64,000 nucleotides of DNA from Halalkalibacillus halophilus DSM 18494 (GCF_000423105.1 NZ_KE383978.1:1-64000); one strand, 5' to 3'. Numbered from the stretch's first letter, positions 24,781 through 34,096 are shown. Made by a program: numbers and translations. The notes: generated by a model not told the origin, from the letters alone.

Positions 24781-25950
24781 ATGATGACGGAACAAAATAT
24801 AACCCGAATTAATTTAGACGGTAAAGAAGTCATCCTAATCGGTACAGCCCACGTCTCTAAACAAAGTGCTGAACAAGTGAAAGAAGTAATAGAAGCGGAA
24901 CAACCAGACTCTGTTGCAGTCGAACTGGATGAACAACGGTACCAGTCTGTCCGCGATGATAATAAATGGAAGAACATGAATATTTTCAAAGTAATTAAGG
25001 AGAAGAAGGCGACCCTCCTGTTAATGAATATGATGATCTCGTCTTTTCAGAACCGAGTAGCGAAGCAATTTGGGATTAAACCTGGTCAAGAGATGATTCA
25101 AGGTGTGGAATCGGCTGAAGAAATCGGTGCAGAGCTTGTCCTCGCTGACCGTAATATCCAAACGACATTTTCTCGTATATGGAGAAGTATTGGAATTTCT
25201 GGTCGTGCGAAGTTAATGTTGTCTGTGATTTTTAGTATTTTCAACCGCGAAACAATCTCAGAAGAAGAATTGGAACGAATGAAATCTCAGGATATGCTAA
25301 ATACGGTGATGCATGAATTTACCGAGGCATTTCCGAGATTAAAAAAGCCACTAATTGATGAGCGCGATCAATATTTAGCACAGAAAATCCGTGAAGCTCC
25401 AGGGAATAAAGTAGTTGCCGTTTTAGGTGCCGCACATATTCCTGGAATCGAAAAGGAAATTTACCGAGAACAAGATTTAAAGAAATTATCTACTGTTCCG
25501 AAAAAGGCTAAGTGGCCAAAAGTAATCGCGTGGATGATTCCCGTAATTATCTTATCGCTTATTGCGTACACGTTTTATATGAATCCCTCCGCCGGGTATC
25601 AACAAACGTTAAGTTGGATTATATGGAATGGATCCATGTCAGCAATTGGTGCCGCTGTTGCTCTGGGGCACCCGTTCGCAATCATAACAGCCTTTCTTGT
25701 CGCTCCGATTAGTTCACTGAACCCGCTATTAGCAGCTGGTTGGTTTGCTGGTATTGTTCAGGCGTCGGTTAAAAAGCCGAATGTCGCAGATTTTGAAAAT
25801 TTATCAGAAGATGTGTTAACTGTGAAAGGGTTCTGGCGTAACAAAGTAACTAGAATTTTACTAATTGTCGTCCTAACGAATGTTGGTAGTACGCTAGGTA
25901 CCTTTATTGGGGGCGCTGATGTAATTCGCTTGTTTATTGAGAATTTATAA
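24781..25950 (+). CDS. TraB/PrgY family membrane protein
   Basis: A 389-residue protein of the TraB (PrgY) family. The N-terminal catalytic-like domain shows IGTAHVS at about 20-26, VAVELDEQRY, the central ADRNIQTTFSRIW and the GAAHIPGI motif near 215-222. These GxxH and ExxR-type residues are conserved in TraB/Tiki-like putative metalloproteases. The C-terminal part has about four TM segments (from about residue 245). In enterococci PrgY limits the activity of a secreted peptide pheromone. No peptide gene was seen here. AAAGGAAG precedes two adjacent ATGs. Confidence 0.85.
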   Translation: MMTEQNITRINLDGKEVILIGTAHVSKQSAEQVKEVIEAEQPDSVAVELDEQRYQSVRDDNKWKNMNIFKVIKEKKATLLLMNMMISSFQNRVAKQFGIKPGQEMIQGVESAEEIGAELVLADRNIQTTFSRIWRSIGISGRAKLMLSVIFSIFNRETISEEELERMKSQDMLNTVMHEFTEAFPRLKKPLIDERDQYLAQKIREAPGNKVVAVLGAAHIPGIEKEIYREQDLKKLSTVPKKAKWPKVIAWMIPVIILSLIAYTFYMNPSAGYQQTLSWIIWNGSMSAIGAAVALGHPFAIITAFLVAPISSLNPLLAAGWFAGIVQASVKKPNVADFENLSEDVLTVKGFWRNKVTRILLIVVLTNVGSTLGTFIGGADVIRLFIENL

Positions 25951-25960
25951 GGAAAGAAGG

Positions 25961-25993
25961 AAACACGTTGCTTAATGGCAGCGTGTTTTTTTA
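25961..25993 (+). terminator. terminator of the TraB-family gene
   Basis: AAACACGTTGC pairs with GCAGCGTGTTT (one G-U) around TTAATG, followed by TTTTTT. Confidence 0.88.
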
Positions 25994-26019
25994 TACACGT
26001 AGAAGTTACTATTACATGC

Positions 26020-26066
26020 GATGAGAATTCTGGATATAAAGCTCCTTTTCTGGATAAAGATCTACT
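26020..26066. repeat. TTCTGGATATAAAGC-type repeat, copy 1
   Basis: GAGAATTCTGGATATAAAGC is followed by TTTTCTGGATAAAG. The same words appear in the same order at 50070-50165, 24 kb away. It lies directly after a terminator. Confidence 0.65.
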
Positions 26067-26212
26067 TTACCTGCTCATTAATAGTCTGGAATATTCTCTT
26101 GAAAATATTTTCATAGGCCAAAGGAATCTTAAAAACTGGCAGGATTTTTCAGGATTTGAGTCGAATGTAATTATTATACATGTTTTCTAGGCTTTAATGG
26201 GGGTTACTATAG

Positions 26213-27805
26213 ATGAAACGCCATTCAATTATGGTACAAATGTTGTGGAAAGTTAGTTTGTATTTAGGTTTAGTCGCATTGATCACATTTATTATAGGAT
26301 ATTTTTTAATCAATTCTCGAATTGGCCAACATGAAGAACAATATGTCGACTCGGCTTCTAATACTGTTTTGAGTGCTATGGAGACGACTCAAAACGCGAC
26401 CGAATCTATTGAAAGAATGATCGAACTGCGATTACATACTGCTTCAAAGGGGATAATGTCTGACTTGGAAGGAAGAACTGCAGAAGACATTTCTGCTGAA
26501 GAATTAGAAGAACTTTCAGATGCTTGGGATGTCCAACATATTTCTTTGTGGGAGCGAGAAGGAGATTTTATTGAGGTGACAAAGTCATCTGATTCTACCC
26601 AATTAGGGATTACGTCTCAGGACTGGGGGTATTGGCATGAAGCGTTTCATCAATTGATGGACCAAGAACCTGTAGAAGTGGAGGAAGGTTTTGCTCTGGA
26701 GAATTTTTGGGTTGGACCGATCTCCCGTGCAGAATTATTTAAACATATATACTACAAGTTTGCTTATTATTACGATGGGTCAACTGATTTCATGATAAAT
26801 CCCTATATCGAAGACCAAGAGATTTATAATGTCACCTTCGAATCTGGACCTTCTGAAGTGATTTCTAAAATTACTACCGAAAACAAAATGATCGAAGAAG
26901 TAGCGGTAGTAAATGTGGGCGCTTGGATGGAAGGAGAAGACCATGAAGTTATTGAGCCAGAAGAAGACCTTCCTGTGTTATACGGACACTCAACCATCCA
27001 GATGGAGGAGGAATCACATCTTTTAGAAACGGCTCTTGAAAGTGGGAGCGAGCAACGTGTAAATTACGATTCCGAGGGAGAAAGTTACGAAAAAATATAT
27101 AAACCTTTAGAAAATGATCGTGTTATGACAATGGTTCTAAATTTACAGAGTCAAAATGAATTGAAAAATAGTTTACTTGTATTATTCATTGGATCGGTCC
27201 TATTTGCTTTATTGGCGTTATTTATTATTGTCAGGCTTGTTACAAAGCGTCAGTTAAAACCACTTAATGTTGTTAGTGAACATCTAGAGAAAGTTGCAAA
27301 CGGAGACCTATCTAAGGAAATCACTTTCAACGAGCGGAACGAATTTGATTGGTTAGGTGAACAAATTAATGATCTTACGAGTCATTTTCGGAATTTAATT
27401 AAAGATTTAAAAGAGCAATCACAATCGTTACTTGTTGTTTCGAATTTATTATCCCAACAGGTACAATCCTCTGTAAAAACCATGACGACTTCTGCTACTT
27501 CTGTGACTGCTGATACAAGAAACGTCGAATATGAGTTGGAGACACTTTCACAGAAGGTTGAACAAATTAAAGAGAAATTGAAACAGCATAGCCAAACAGA
27601 AGTCAGTGAAGTAAGAGAAGCAACGGAGGAAGTTGCCCAAAACTTATCACAAATGAGTGAAATGATGAATGCACATTCTGCAGATGTTTCGGAAATTACG
27701 ATTGTTTTCTATGATACGTTGTATGAATTAGATCAAGCACTAGAGCGTATGGACCGATTATCAACAGATTTGAACCAAAAAATTGATTATTTCAAAGTGG
27801 AATAA
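26213..27805 (+). CDS. chemoreceptor-like HAMP sensor without MCP signalling tip
   Basis: A 530-residue transmembrane protein: TM1 (about 10-32), a large extracellular sensor region (about 35-315) of Cache-like appearance (WDVQHISLWEREGDFIEVT, WGYWHEAFHQLM), TM2 (about 322-345), a HAMP domain (about 345-400, LKPLNVVSEHLEKVANGDLS), and a long coiled coil to the end. The layout is that of a methyl-accepting chemotaxis protein, but the conserved hairpin tip that contacts CheA/CheW is missing, and there is no kinase, cyclase or phosphatase domain. It may signal through a partner or be a degenerate receptor. RlmN lies downstream but is unrelated. Confidence 0.75.
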   Translation: MKRHSIMVQMLWKVSLYLGLVALITFIIGYFLINSRIGQHEEQYVDSASNTVLSAMETTQNATESIERMIELRLHTASKGIMSDLEGRTAEDISAEELEELSDAWDVQHISLWEREGDFIEVTKSSDSTQLGITSQDWGYWHEAFHQLMDQEPVEVEEGFALENFWVGPISRAELFKHIYYKFAYYYDGSTDFMINPYIEDQEIYNVTFESGPSEVISKITTENKMIEEVAVVNVGAWMEGEDHEVIEPEEDLPVLYGHSTIQMEEESHLLETALESGSEQRVNYDSEGESYEKIYKPLENDRVMTMVLNLQSQNELKNSLLVLFIGSVLFALLALFIIVRLVTKRQLKPLNVVSEHLEKVANGDLSKEITFNERNEFDWLGEQINDLTSHFRNLIKDLKEQSQSLLVVSNLLSQQVQSSVKTMTTSATSVTADTRNVEYELETLSQKVEQIKEKLKQHSQTEVSEVREATEEVAQNLSQMSEMMNAHSADVSEITIVFYDTLYELDQALERMDRLSTDLNQKIDYFKVE

Positions 27806-27897
27806 TTATCCAATTAAAGCTTATGACTTGTTTCTAATGGCGTTATCCCTTACTATGTAGTATGGATATCTACGAATTTTCGAAAAGAGGGTTTAAC

Positions 27898-28971
27898 ATG
27901 AAGCCGTCCATTTATGGATTAACAAAGCAACAATTACAAGATTGGCTCGTGGAAAATGGAGAAAAACGTTTTCGTGCGGATCAAGTTTGGGATTGGCTGT
28001 ATAAAAAGCGCGTCAAGCACTTTGATGAAATGAAAAATGTTAATAAAAATACAATCGACCTATTGGAAGAGCACTATACTGTCCAGTCGTTACAGACAAC
28101 GATTCGCCAGGAGTCTGAAGATGGTACGATGAAATATTTATTTGAGATGTCAGATGGGAATCATATTGAAACGGTATTAATGCGTTTTGATTATGGTTTA
28201 TCTGTCTGTGTCACGACGCAGGTAGGGTGCAATATTGGTTGTTCTTTCTGTGCTAGTGGAGTTTTGAAAAAGAATCGTGATCTAACTAGTGCTGAAATCG
28301 TCGAGCAGATCATGAATGTTCAACATGACTTAGATGAACGTGGGGAAAGTGAACGCGTCAGTCATATTGTTGTGATGGGAATTGGAGAACCGTTCGATAA
28401 CTATGACAATACGCTTGCCTTCCTTCGAATCGTAAACGATCAGGACGGTCTATCAATTGGAGCACGTCACATCACAGTCTCAACAAGTGGTTTAGCAGAT
28501 AAGATGTACCAATTCGCAGATGAAAACTTACAAGTAAACCTAGCATTATCTATACACGCACCTAACAATGAGTTACGCACACGAATTATGAAAATCAATA
28601 AAGCATATCCATTAGAAAAACTAATGCCCGCTATTGATTATTATCTTGAAAAAACAAATCGCCGGATTACATTTGAATATATATTGTTGCATGATGTGAA
28701 CGATCATGTGAAAGAAGCAAAACAATTAGCGCAATTGTTGAAAGATAAACGCCACTTGTCCTACGTAAACTTGATTCCATATAATCCAGTTGCGGATAAC
28801 CCGTACGAACGTAGCAGCAAGCAAAATATTCTTAACTTCTATGAAACATTACTAAAAGAAGGAATTAACTGCGGCGTCCGAGTGGAACAAGGAAGCGATA
28901 TCGACGCAGCTTGTGGCCAGTTACGCAGCAAGCAAATTGAAAAGCAGAAAAGATCGAAAACACAATCTTAA
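27898..28971 (+). CDS. rlmN: radical SAM 23S rRNA adenine-C2 methyltransferase RlmN
   Basis: A 357-residue radical SAM enzyme of the RlmN/Cfr family, which methylates C2 of A2503 in 23S rRNA and A37 of some tRNAs. The iron-sulfur motif CNIGCSFC gives Cys111, 115 and 118. GIGEPFDN, ARHITVSTSG and the C-terminal DIDAACGQL, with the conserved Cys, are all present. The segment after the cluster (ASGVLKKNRDLT) is shorter than the usual ASTLGGLKRNL of the main RlmN, so this could be a second copy. It is not inside the usual rsmB-prpC-prkC operon. AAAAGAGGG is 6 bases before the ATG at 27898. Confidence 0.88.
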   Translation: MKPSIYGLTKQQLQDWLVENGEKRFRADQVWDWLYKKRVKHFDEMKNVNKNTIDLLEEHYTVQSLQTTIRQESEDGTMKYLFEMSDGNHIETVLMRFDYGLSVCVTTQVGCNIGCSFCASGVLKKNRDLTSAEIVEQIMNVQHDLDERGESERVSHIVVMGIGEPFDNYDNTLAFLRIVNDQDGLSIGARHITVSTSGLADKMYQFADENLQVNLALSIHAPNNELRTRIMKINKAYPLEKLMPAIDYYLEKTNRRITFEYILLHDVNDHVKEAKQLAQLLKDKRHLSYVNLIPYNPVADNPYERSSKQNILNFYETLLKEGINCGVRVEQGSDIDAACGQLRSKQIEKQKRSKTQS

Positions 28972-28982
28972 TATAGAAAATG

Positions 28983-29014
28983 AAACCTTCGCGACTTCGG
29001 TTGCGAAGGTTTTT
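28983..29014 (+). terminator. terminator of rlmN
   Basis: AAACCTTCGC pairs perfectly with GCGAAGGTTT around a 10-base loop, followed by TT and CATTTTT. Confidence 0.88.
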
Positions 29015-29035
29015 CATTTTTAATAGAGGGCGACT

Positions 29036-29300
29036 GAATCAGGTACAAAAATTCATTTTCGGGCGGATGGAAGCGCTAATCAGGTGTGTAGATCGGTTTG
29101 CCGGCATGTAAGCTTCTTTACGGGCAAATGGCACCTCCAATCAGGCGAACAACCTCTTATGCCGGCAAAGGAGAACCCGCACCTGAAAAGAGGTCAGTAT
29201 GCCGGCAAAGTAATGTCCGCACCCGAAAGCAGAGTCGTTATGCCGGCAAACGGGATTCACAACTGAATACATTTCCGTCATGCCGGCAAACAGTGTTTGA
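29036..29300. repeat. GCCGGC-type intergenic repeat array, copy 2 (largest)
   Basis: At least five ATGCCGGCAAA cores plus weaker ones, spaced at about 46 bases, with degenerate AATCAGG or CACCTGAA strings between them. It fills the space after the rlmN terminator. Two short open frames across it (29084-29266 and 29098-29337) come from the repeat and are not genes. Confidence 0.85.
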
Positions 29301-29493
29301 TAATTTCCTCTCAACCGAAAACGCTTTAGCGCTTTAAATCATTTTTAAATACAGAGAAATACCGACTAATGTAGAGAAATTGAATATTTTTAAAAGAATT
29401 TTCATTATGAGTTTAAAATAATCACTATATTTGATAGTATGTACTTACAAATGAAGATATTTGAACATTTTAGTTAGAAAGGTTGGTTGTTTT

Positions 29494-29652
29494 ATGGTAA
29501 CTTCTTTAAACATTTTAGCGTTGGTCGTTTTAACGACATTAGTGGTAATGTATGCGGCGGACAGCGTGATGAATATAGGTAAAAGAAAGAAACAACAACG
29601 TCCAGTCGAACCACTTACAAACCATATGGAAATGGAAGTGAGTCACAGATAA
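29494..29652 (+). CDS. small single-TM membrane protein, function unknown
   Basis: A 52-residue protein with one TM helix (about 6-25, ILALVVLTTLVVMYAADSV), followed by a basic KRKKQQRP patch and a short tail. GAAAGG lies 10 bases before the ATG. A longer TTG frame starts at 29461. An excellent terminator follows at once, which supports a real gene with its own transcript. No family was recognised. It could be a small regulatory membrane peptide. Confidence 0.55.
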   Translation: MVTSLNILALVVLTTLVVMYAADSVMNIGKRKKQQRPVEPLTNHMEMEVSHR

Positions 29653-29669
29653 TGAGACAGTTCTGATTG

Positions 29670-29708
29670 CAAGGTGTGCAGCCGAATTAAAGCGCACCTT
29701 GTTTTTTT
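29670..29708 (+). terminator. terminator of the small membrane protein gene
   Basis: CAAGGTGTGC pairs with GCGCACCTTG (one G-U), followed by seven T. Confidence 0.88.
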
Positions 29709-29804
29709 ATGTTCAAATCAAAATAAAAACTACTTTTTCTGCTCGTGAAGATGAGCTAAAAGTAGTTTGGTTATGAATAGTCGCTATCTATTCTCTCTAA
29801 CACA

Positions 29805-30560
29805 TTATATTTTATTTGCTTCTACATAATAGTTCCGCTTATATTTCAGCGGTGTGATGTCCATGAATTTCTTAAAAGTATGGATATAATAGCTCTGGCT
29901 GCCGTAACCGAATTTATCGGCTATTTCTTTTAAAGTCATATCAGTGTGTTTGATGTCGAAGCACGATTCTTGAATCTTCCTTCGATTGATGAATGTGCTA
30001 AGCGTCTCATCCATATCTGCTTTAAAATTGTTGCATAAATGAGACGGTGAGATCCCTAATGTTAAGGAGAGCCACCTTAATGATAAATGGTTTCCTTCTA
30101 AATTTTCATTTATTAGATTTAGAATTTTACCTGTGATTGGCGAATAATCTACTAACGAAAGTTCACCCATGATGTATTCTATCACTTTTCTCACAAACCA
30201 CGGAATAGAAGACAAAAATTCTGCGATGGTTGTCCACGATTCGATGGTGGAAATAATAGCAGAAGAGTTTGTAAGATGCTGCGCTTGTAATCTTCCTTTT
30301 AATGTAAACCTTCGAATAACTTCAGATATAAGACCTGTAAAGTAAATTCTAAATGTAAACAAATGATCTTCCTCAGGGATATCTAATAATCGAAAACACA
30401 GCTCTGTTAAGTAATTCTCTGCAATAACTTGATTCTTTTGTTCTAAACAGGCAAGAATCATAGGATCATATTCCTCTAATGCTTCTTTCTTTTCCAACAT
30501 TAGAAGTAGCTGCGAATCCTGGTCTGTGTATTTAGTGAACAAAAGGTCATTTCCTTCCAT
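29805..30560 (-). CDS. AraC-family regulator, divergent from the pilus operon
   Basis: A 251-residue regulator. The N-terminal 150 residues match no recognised ligand domain. The C-terminal 100 residues form an AraC double helix-turn-helix: LSLRWLSLTLGISPSHLCNN, then MTLKEIADKFGYGSQSYYIH and a terminal TPLKYKRNYY. TGGAG is 8 bases before the chosen ATG. Divergence from a sortase-pilus operon parallels streptococcal pilus islands, where AraC-type (MsmR-like) regulators flank the pilin genes. Regulation of the pilus here is an inference. Two direct repeats in the intergenic region are its likely targets. Confidence 0.85.
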   Translation of the reverse strand: MEGNDLLFTKYTDQDSQLLLMLEKKEALEEYDPMILACLEQKNQVIAENYLTELCFRLLDIPEEDHLFTFRIYFTGLISEVIRRFTLKGRLQAQHLTNSSAIISTIESWTTIAEFLSSIPWFVRKVIEYIMGELSLVDYSPITGKILNLINENLEGNHLSLRWLSLTLGISPSHLCNNFKADMDETLSTFINRRKIQESCFDIKHTDMTLKEIADKFGYGSQSYYIHTFKKFMDITPLKYKRNYYVEANKI

Positions 30561-30714
30561 ACTCACCACTCCAATACACATATTTTAGATAAAAATCCTT
30601 CTTGAAAGACCAAGAAAGACCCAATACACATTTCACCTCCTTTATAAGTATAACTTTCCTCTGAAAACATTTCGTGCCACTAAATAAAATCTGAATGTTC
30701 ATAATTTTGAAACT

Positions 30715-30748
30715 ATTATGTCGTTATTATACAGTATAATGTCGTAAT
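30715..30748 (+). promoter_or_regulatory. pilus operon promoter with direct-repeat operator
   Basis: ATTATGTCGTTAT and ATAATGTCGTAAT are direct repeats whose starts are 21 bases apart, two helical turns. This is the usual geometry of AraC-family binding sites. The second repeat overlaps a TATAAT -10 box (30735-30740). The -35 position (ACTATT) is poor, as expected for an activator-dependent promoter. Confidence 0.5.
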
Positions 30749-30826
30749 TTTGCAACTTAAATTTTTAGAAGAATCTAAAATCAGAAGTGTCAGGGGGAAA
30801 AATTTTCCTGAGAGGAGGCAAGGTTA

Positions 30827-33800
30827 ATGAAGAGTGTAAAGGTTGTTTCATTGCTGTCGATCCTACTGTTACTAATGAATCCTGTCTTACCGAATTTCGT
30901 TAAAGCATCATCTAGTGCTTTTAGCGAAAATCCCAACAAATTTTCTGTCCATGTTATAGAAAAAGATCAACAATCTGTGACATGGCGAATCTCAATCCAA
31001 GTCGACGGCGAAGACATTCATCCTGTGTCTGGTGAACTAGTTATACCACATGGAATGGCACATCTGCAAATGGGACAAAAGCTGCATAACAGCCAAGCAG
31101 GTTCGTATGATGTGCAAGCTACCGGAGGCGTGTACCAGTTCTCTATACCAGAAGCAAGCGGTTCTTATGTATTTGATCTTACTACCTCTATTACGGATCC
31201 AGAGGAAATGGATTACCGCTTATCGGGTAAAGCGACATTCGAAGATGGTACGTACCGAGCGTTTGATGAAGTACGAATTGTACCGGATACAAAAGTGAAT
31301 GTAGCAGTTACGAATGAGTTTCAAAATGTTGATGGAGGTGTTGCACTTCCAGATGTAACGGTTCACTTGTTGAACGGAGGTAGTATTGTAGATTCTTCCG
31401 TATTATCAGGTGGGCAAGATTCTCACACTTTTGATGACTTAAGGAAGTATTCAGAAGAAGGTGCATTGAATTCGTATAGCACAATGGTAGAGCCAGTGGA
31501 AAATTTTGAAACGATAGAGAACGGCAACCATTATACGCATACGTATCAAGCCCCGAAAGTAGAAGAACCGGTGAAACAGGAGGAGAAAAAAGAGGAGTCA
31601 AAAGAGGATGGTGAGCAGTCTGATGACCCTGACCCTGTAGAAGAGAAAAAGACGGAAAGGGAGGCAGAAAGTAAAGAGCAAGAAGTTGAAAAAAATAAGG
31701 AAGGTGAGAAAGAAAGTCTTGATCAAGTAGAGCAAGAGAAGCAAGAAGAAAAGAAGGAATCTTCAGAGTCAAAAAGTGAGGATGAAGAAGACATAGATGC
31801 TTTCCTAAATAGAATAGCCTCCATGTCAGAAGGTGAGTTAGAAAATTTAAGTAAAGAAGACCTTGATCGATTAGAAAATTTATCTGAAAAGGAAATTGAA
31901 AGATTGATGGAGATGATTGAAAGGGATAGTTCAAACCTTTCAAGTAGTCCAGGTTTTAATGAAGAAGGTGTAATGAGTAACGATGAGGCACCTGGTCCTG
32001 CTATAGCATCAGCCCCTCGCATGATGCAAGGTTTCAGTATGATGTCCACTGATTTTGAGTGGGGTGAACCGGGTTCGCTAAATTTATCAAAAGAAGCGAC
32101 CCCTACAGGTGAATATGCAGAGTGGGAAGTTGAACTGAACATCGATGGCATCAATGCCAGGTCTAGTGCAGATATTGTCTTAGTAATGGATCAGTCAGGA
32201 AGTATGGCTTCAGGACAAAGGTTACCAAAGATGAAAGAGGCAGCTAGTGAGTTTGTTAATGCGTTACTTGGCGAAAATTCACTCAATCGAATTGGAATCG
32301 TAACTTTTAGTGAATATAGTTCGGTCGAGGCAAATTTAACAGGACCTAGTGGTAAAGGTAATCTCTTATCTGAAATAAATTCTATTAGTGCAGGTGGAGG
32401 AACGAATATTCAACAAGGTATATATTCTGCGAAAAATATGTTGAATGGTAGCAGTGCTGATCAACAAGTCATTGTATTACTAAGTGATGGAGAGCCAACT
32501 TATTCTCATCCAGCGTCTAATGCCAATAGTTACAGTTGGGCAAATGCGAACTATAATTTTGTATTATCTGGATTTGATTATAGTAATGGTAGCAGAATTG
32601 GCTCTGGTAGTAGTTATAACTTACCCGGTCAATGTACACAGGTTCTTTGGTTTCCATGGAACTGTACTCAAGACACTTACCGTGTAAATGGAAACAATGT
32701 AGAAACGAACGGTATTGGAACTATATCAGAAGCTAAGAGCGCAATGGATCAAGGCAATACCATGTATAGTATCGGCTTAGAAACTGGTAATAACACTAAT
32801 GCTACAAATGTGTTGTTAGAAAGCCAAAACGCAGGTTACTTTGTCGGTGGTAGTGATGATCTATCTGCTATTTTTAACGATATTTCCTCGGACGTTTCTA
32901 ACGCAGCTACTGATGCTGTCGTTATTGATCCGATGGGTGACTACGTTGATTTAGTAGAAGATGGTTCCTACAATTCCGCAAATTGGGAAGTTTCTCAAGG
33001 AACGGTTAGTTGGGATGCCAACACTGAAACTTTCACTTGGGATGTAGGAAATATAGTTGAAGGCAATACGGCTTGGTTTAAGTATAAAGTGAAAATGGAC
33101 CTCTCCATGAATCCAGATTCGGACACTTTATACCCTACCAATAAAGAAACGCCATTGAATTACACGGATATTAACGGAAATAGTGCTACAAAACAATTTA
33201 ATATCCCTGAAGTTAGTATTGGACCAGGATCAATACTAGTTAATGGCTATCGCGTAAATATTGACGGTGATCCAATCGATTCGAATGGTAACGTGGTTGG
33301 TTCTCCTCAAGATGCGGAACAACTTTATAGCTATAACCATGAAGAAAATGGAGATGATGCTCTACCGTTCAATGTAACGTACTCTATTCCTGCAAACACA
33401 GTGAATGGATATGTACAAACAGTTGGCGACGATCCGACTGATGTTACGTTAACGGCTATATCACCAAATGAAACAGTTTGGTTTGGATACGCATTTGAAG
33501 GTGATTTTGAAGGAGGAGATGTAACTGCTAAGTACGTTGATGAAGATGGAAATGAGCTTGCAGATCCTGAAATTTTCTCAGGGTTAATCGGTGAAAGTTA
33601 TCAAACAGAAGCAAAAGAAATTGAAGGTTATGAACTAGTAAGTGTAGATGGGGATGAGGAAGGAACCTTTACTACAGACGAACAAACCGTCACTTACACT
33701 TACGCAAAAATTATTGGAAGTTTAACAGTTTATAAAGTAGATGAGAATGGTGATCCACTAAACGGTGCAACATTTGAATTGAAAAATAGTGATAACGAAT

Positions 33801-34096
33801 TGGTAGATACGCTAACTGTTGAAGACGACGGAACGATTGTTTTTGAAGGATTAGAAATCGGAGACTACACGTTAGTCGAAGTCGCTGCGCCAACTGGTTA
33901 CAGACTAAATGGATCAAACATCTCGATTACTATTTCTGCAGAAAATCGTCATCAAGAAGAAACGGTTATAAACTATGAAAACGGTTGGGACATTCCGGAA
34001 ACAGGAGGAATCGGTTCCTCTGGATTTTACGCACTGGGCATTTTGCTGATGATAGGTGCCTTATATCTAATTATTAGAAACAGAAGAGTAGAGTAA
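30827..34096 (+). CDS. pilus tip adhesin with vWA, MucBP and SpaA domains, IPETG anchor
   Basis: A 1089-residue secreted, sortase-anchored protein. Signal peptide 1-27. An N-terminal beta-rich part (30-235) is followed by an extremely acidic Glu/Lys coiled stretch (about 240-375). A von Willebrand A domain (from about 445) has the MIDAS DQSGS at about 454-458 and the later LLSDGEPTYS. After that come a MucBP-like module (about 895-960), a Cna-B/SpaA module (about 963-1045), the sorting signal IPETG (about 1056-1060), a TM helix and RNRRVE. Size, domains and first position in the operon match tip adhesins such as RrgA and GBS104. The vWA domain likely binds host or surface ligands. The ribosome site AGAGGAGG is strong. 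Confidence 0.9.
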   Translation: MKSVKVVSLLSILLLLMNPVLPNFVKASSSAFSENPNKFSVHVIEKDQQSVTWRISIQVDGEDIHPVSGELVIPHGMAHLQMGQKLHNSQAGSYDVQATGGVYQFSIPEASGSYVFDLTTSITDPEEMDYRLSGKATFEDGTYRAFDEVRIVPDTKVNVAVTNEFQNVDGGVALPDVTVHLLNGGSIVDSSVLSGGQDSHTFDDLRKYSEEGALNSYSTMVEPVENFETIENGNHYTHTYQAPKVEEPVKQEEKKEESKEDGEQSDDPDPVEEKKTEREAESKEQEVEKNKEGEKESLDQVEQEKQEEKKESSESKSEDEEDIDAFLNRIASMSEGELENLSKEDLDRLENLSEKEIERLMEMIERDSSNLSSSPGFNEEGVMSNDEAPGPAIASAPRMMQGFSMMSTDFEWGEPGSLNLSKEATPTGEYAEWEVELNIDGINARSSADIVLVMDQSGSMASGQRLPKMKEAASEFVNALLGENSLNRIGIVTFSEYSSVEANLTGPSGKGNLLSEINSISAGGGTNIQQGIYSAKNMLNGSSADQQVIVLLSDGEPTYSHPASNANSYSWANANYNFVLSGFDYSNGSRIGSGSSYNLPGQCTQVLWFPWNCTQDTYRVNGNNVETNGIGTISEAKSAMDQGNTMYSIGLETGNNTNATNVLLESQNAGYFVGGSDDLSAIFNDISSDVSNAATDAVVIDPMGDYVDLVEDGSYNSANWEVSQGTVSWDANTETFTWDVGNIVEGNTAWFKYKVKMDLSMNPDSDTLYPTNKETPLNYTDINGNSATKQFNIPEVSIGPGSILVNGYRVNIDGDPIDSNGNVVGSPQDAEQLYSYNHEENGDDALPFNVTYSIPANTVNGYVQTVGDDPTDVTLTAISPNETVWFGYAFEGDFEGGDVTAKYVDEDGNELADPEIFSGLIGESYQTEAKEIEGYELVSVDGDEEGTFTTDEQTVTYTYAKIIGSLTVYKVDENGDPLNGATFELKNSDNELVDTLTVEDDGTIVFEGLEIGDYTLVEVAAPTGYRLNGSNISITISAENRHQEETVINYENGWDIPETGGIGSSGFYALGILLMIGALYLIIRNRRVE

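Noticed and set aside
25975..26190. 71-codon frame after the TraB gene
   Set aside because: It starts inside the terminator and crosses an intergenic repeat, with no ribosome site.
29084..29337. Two overlapping open frames in the GCCGGC array
   Set aside because: They are made of the repeat unit itself (repeated YAGK/MPAN words) and have no ribosome site.
31308..32154. Antisense frames of 211 and 143 codons inside the tip-adhesin gene
   Set aside because: They arise from the Glu/Lys-rich coil read backwards (Leu/Ser/Phe-rich) and have no supporting signals.
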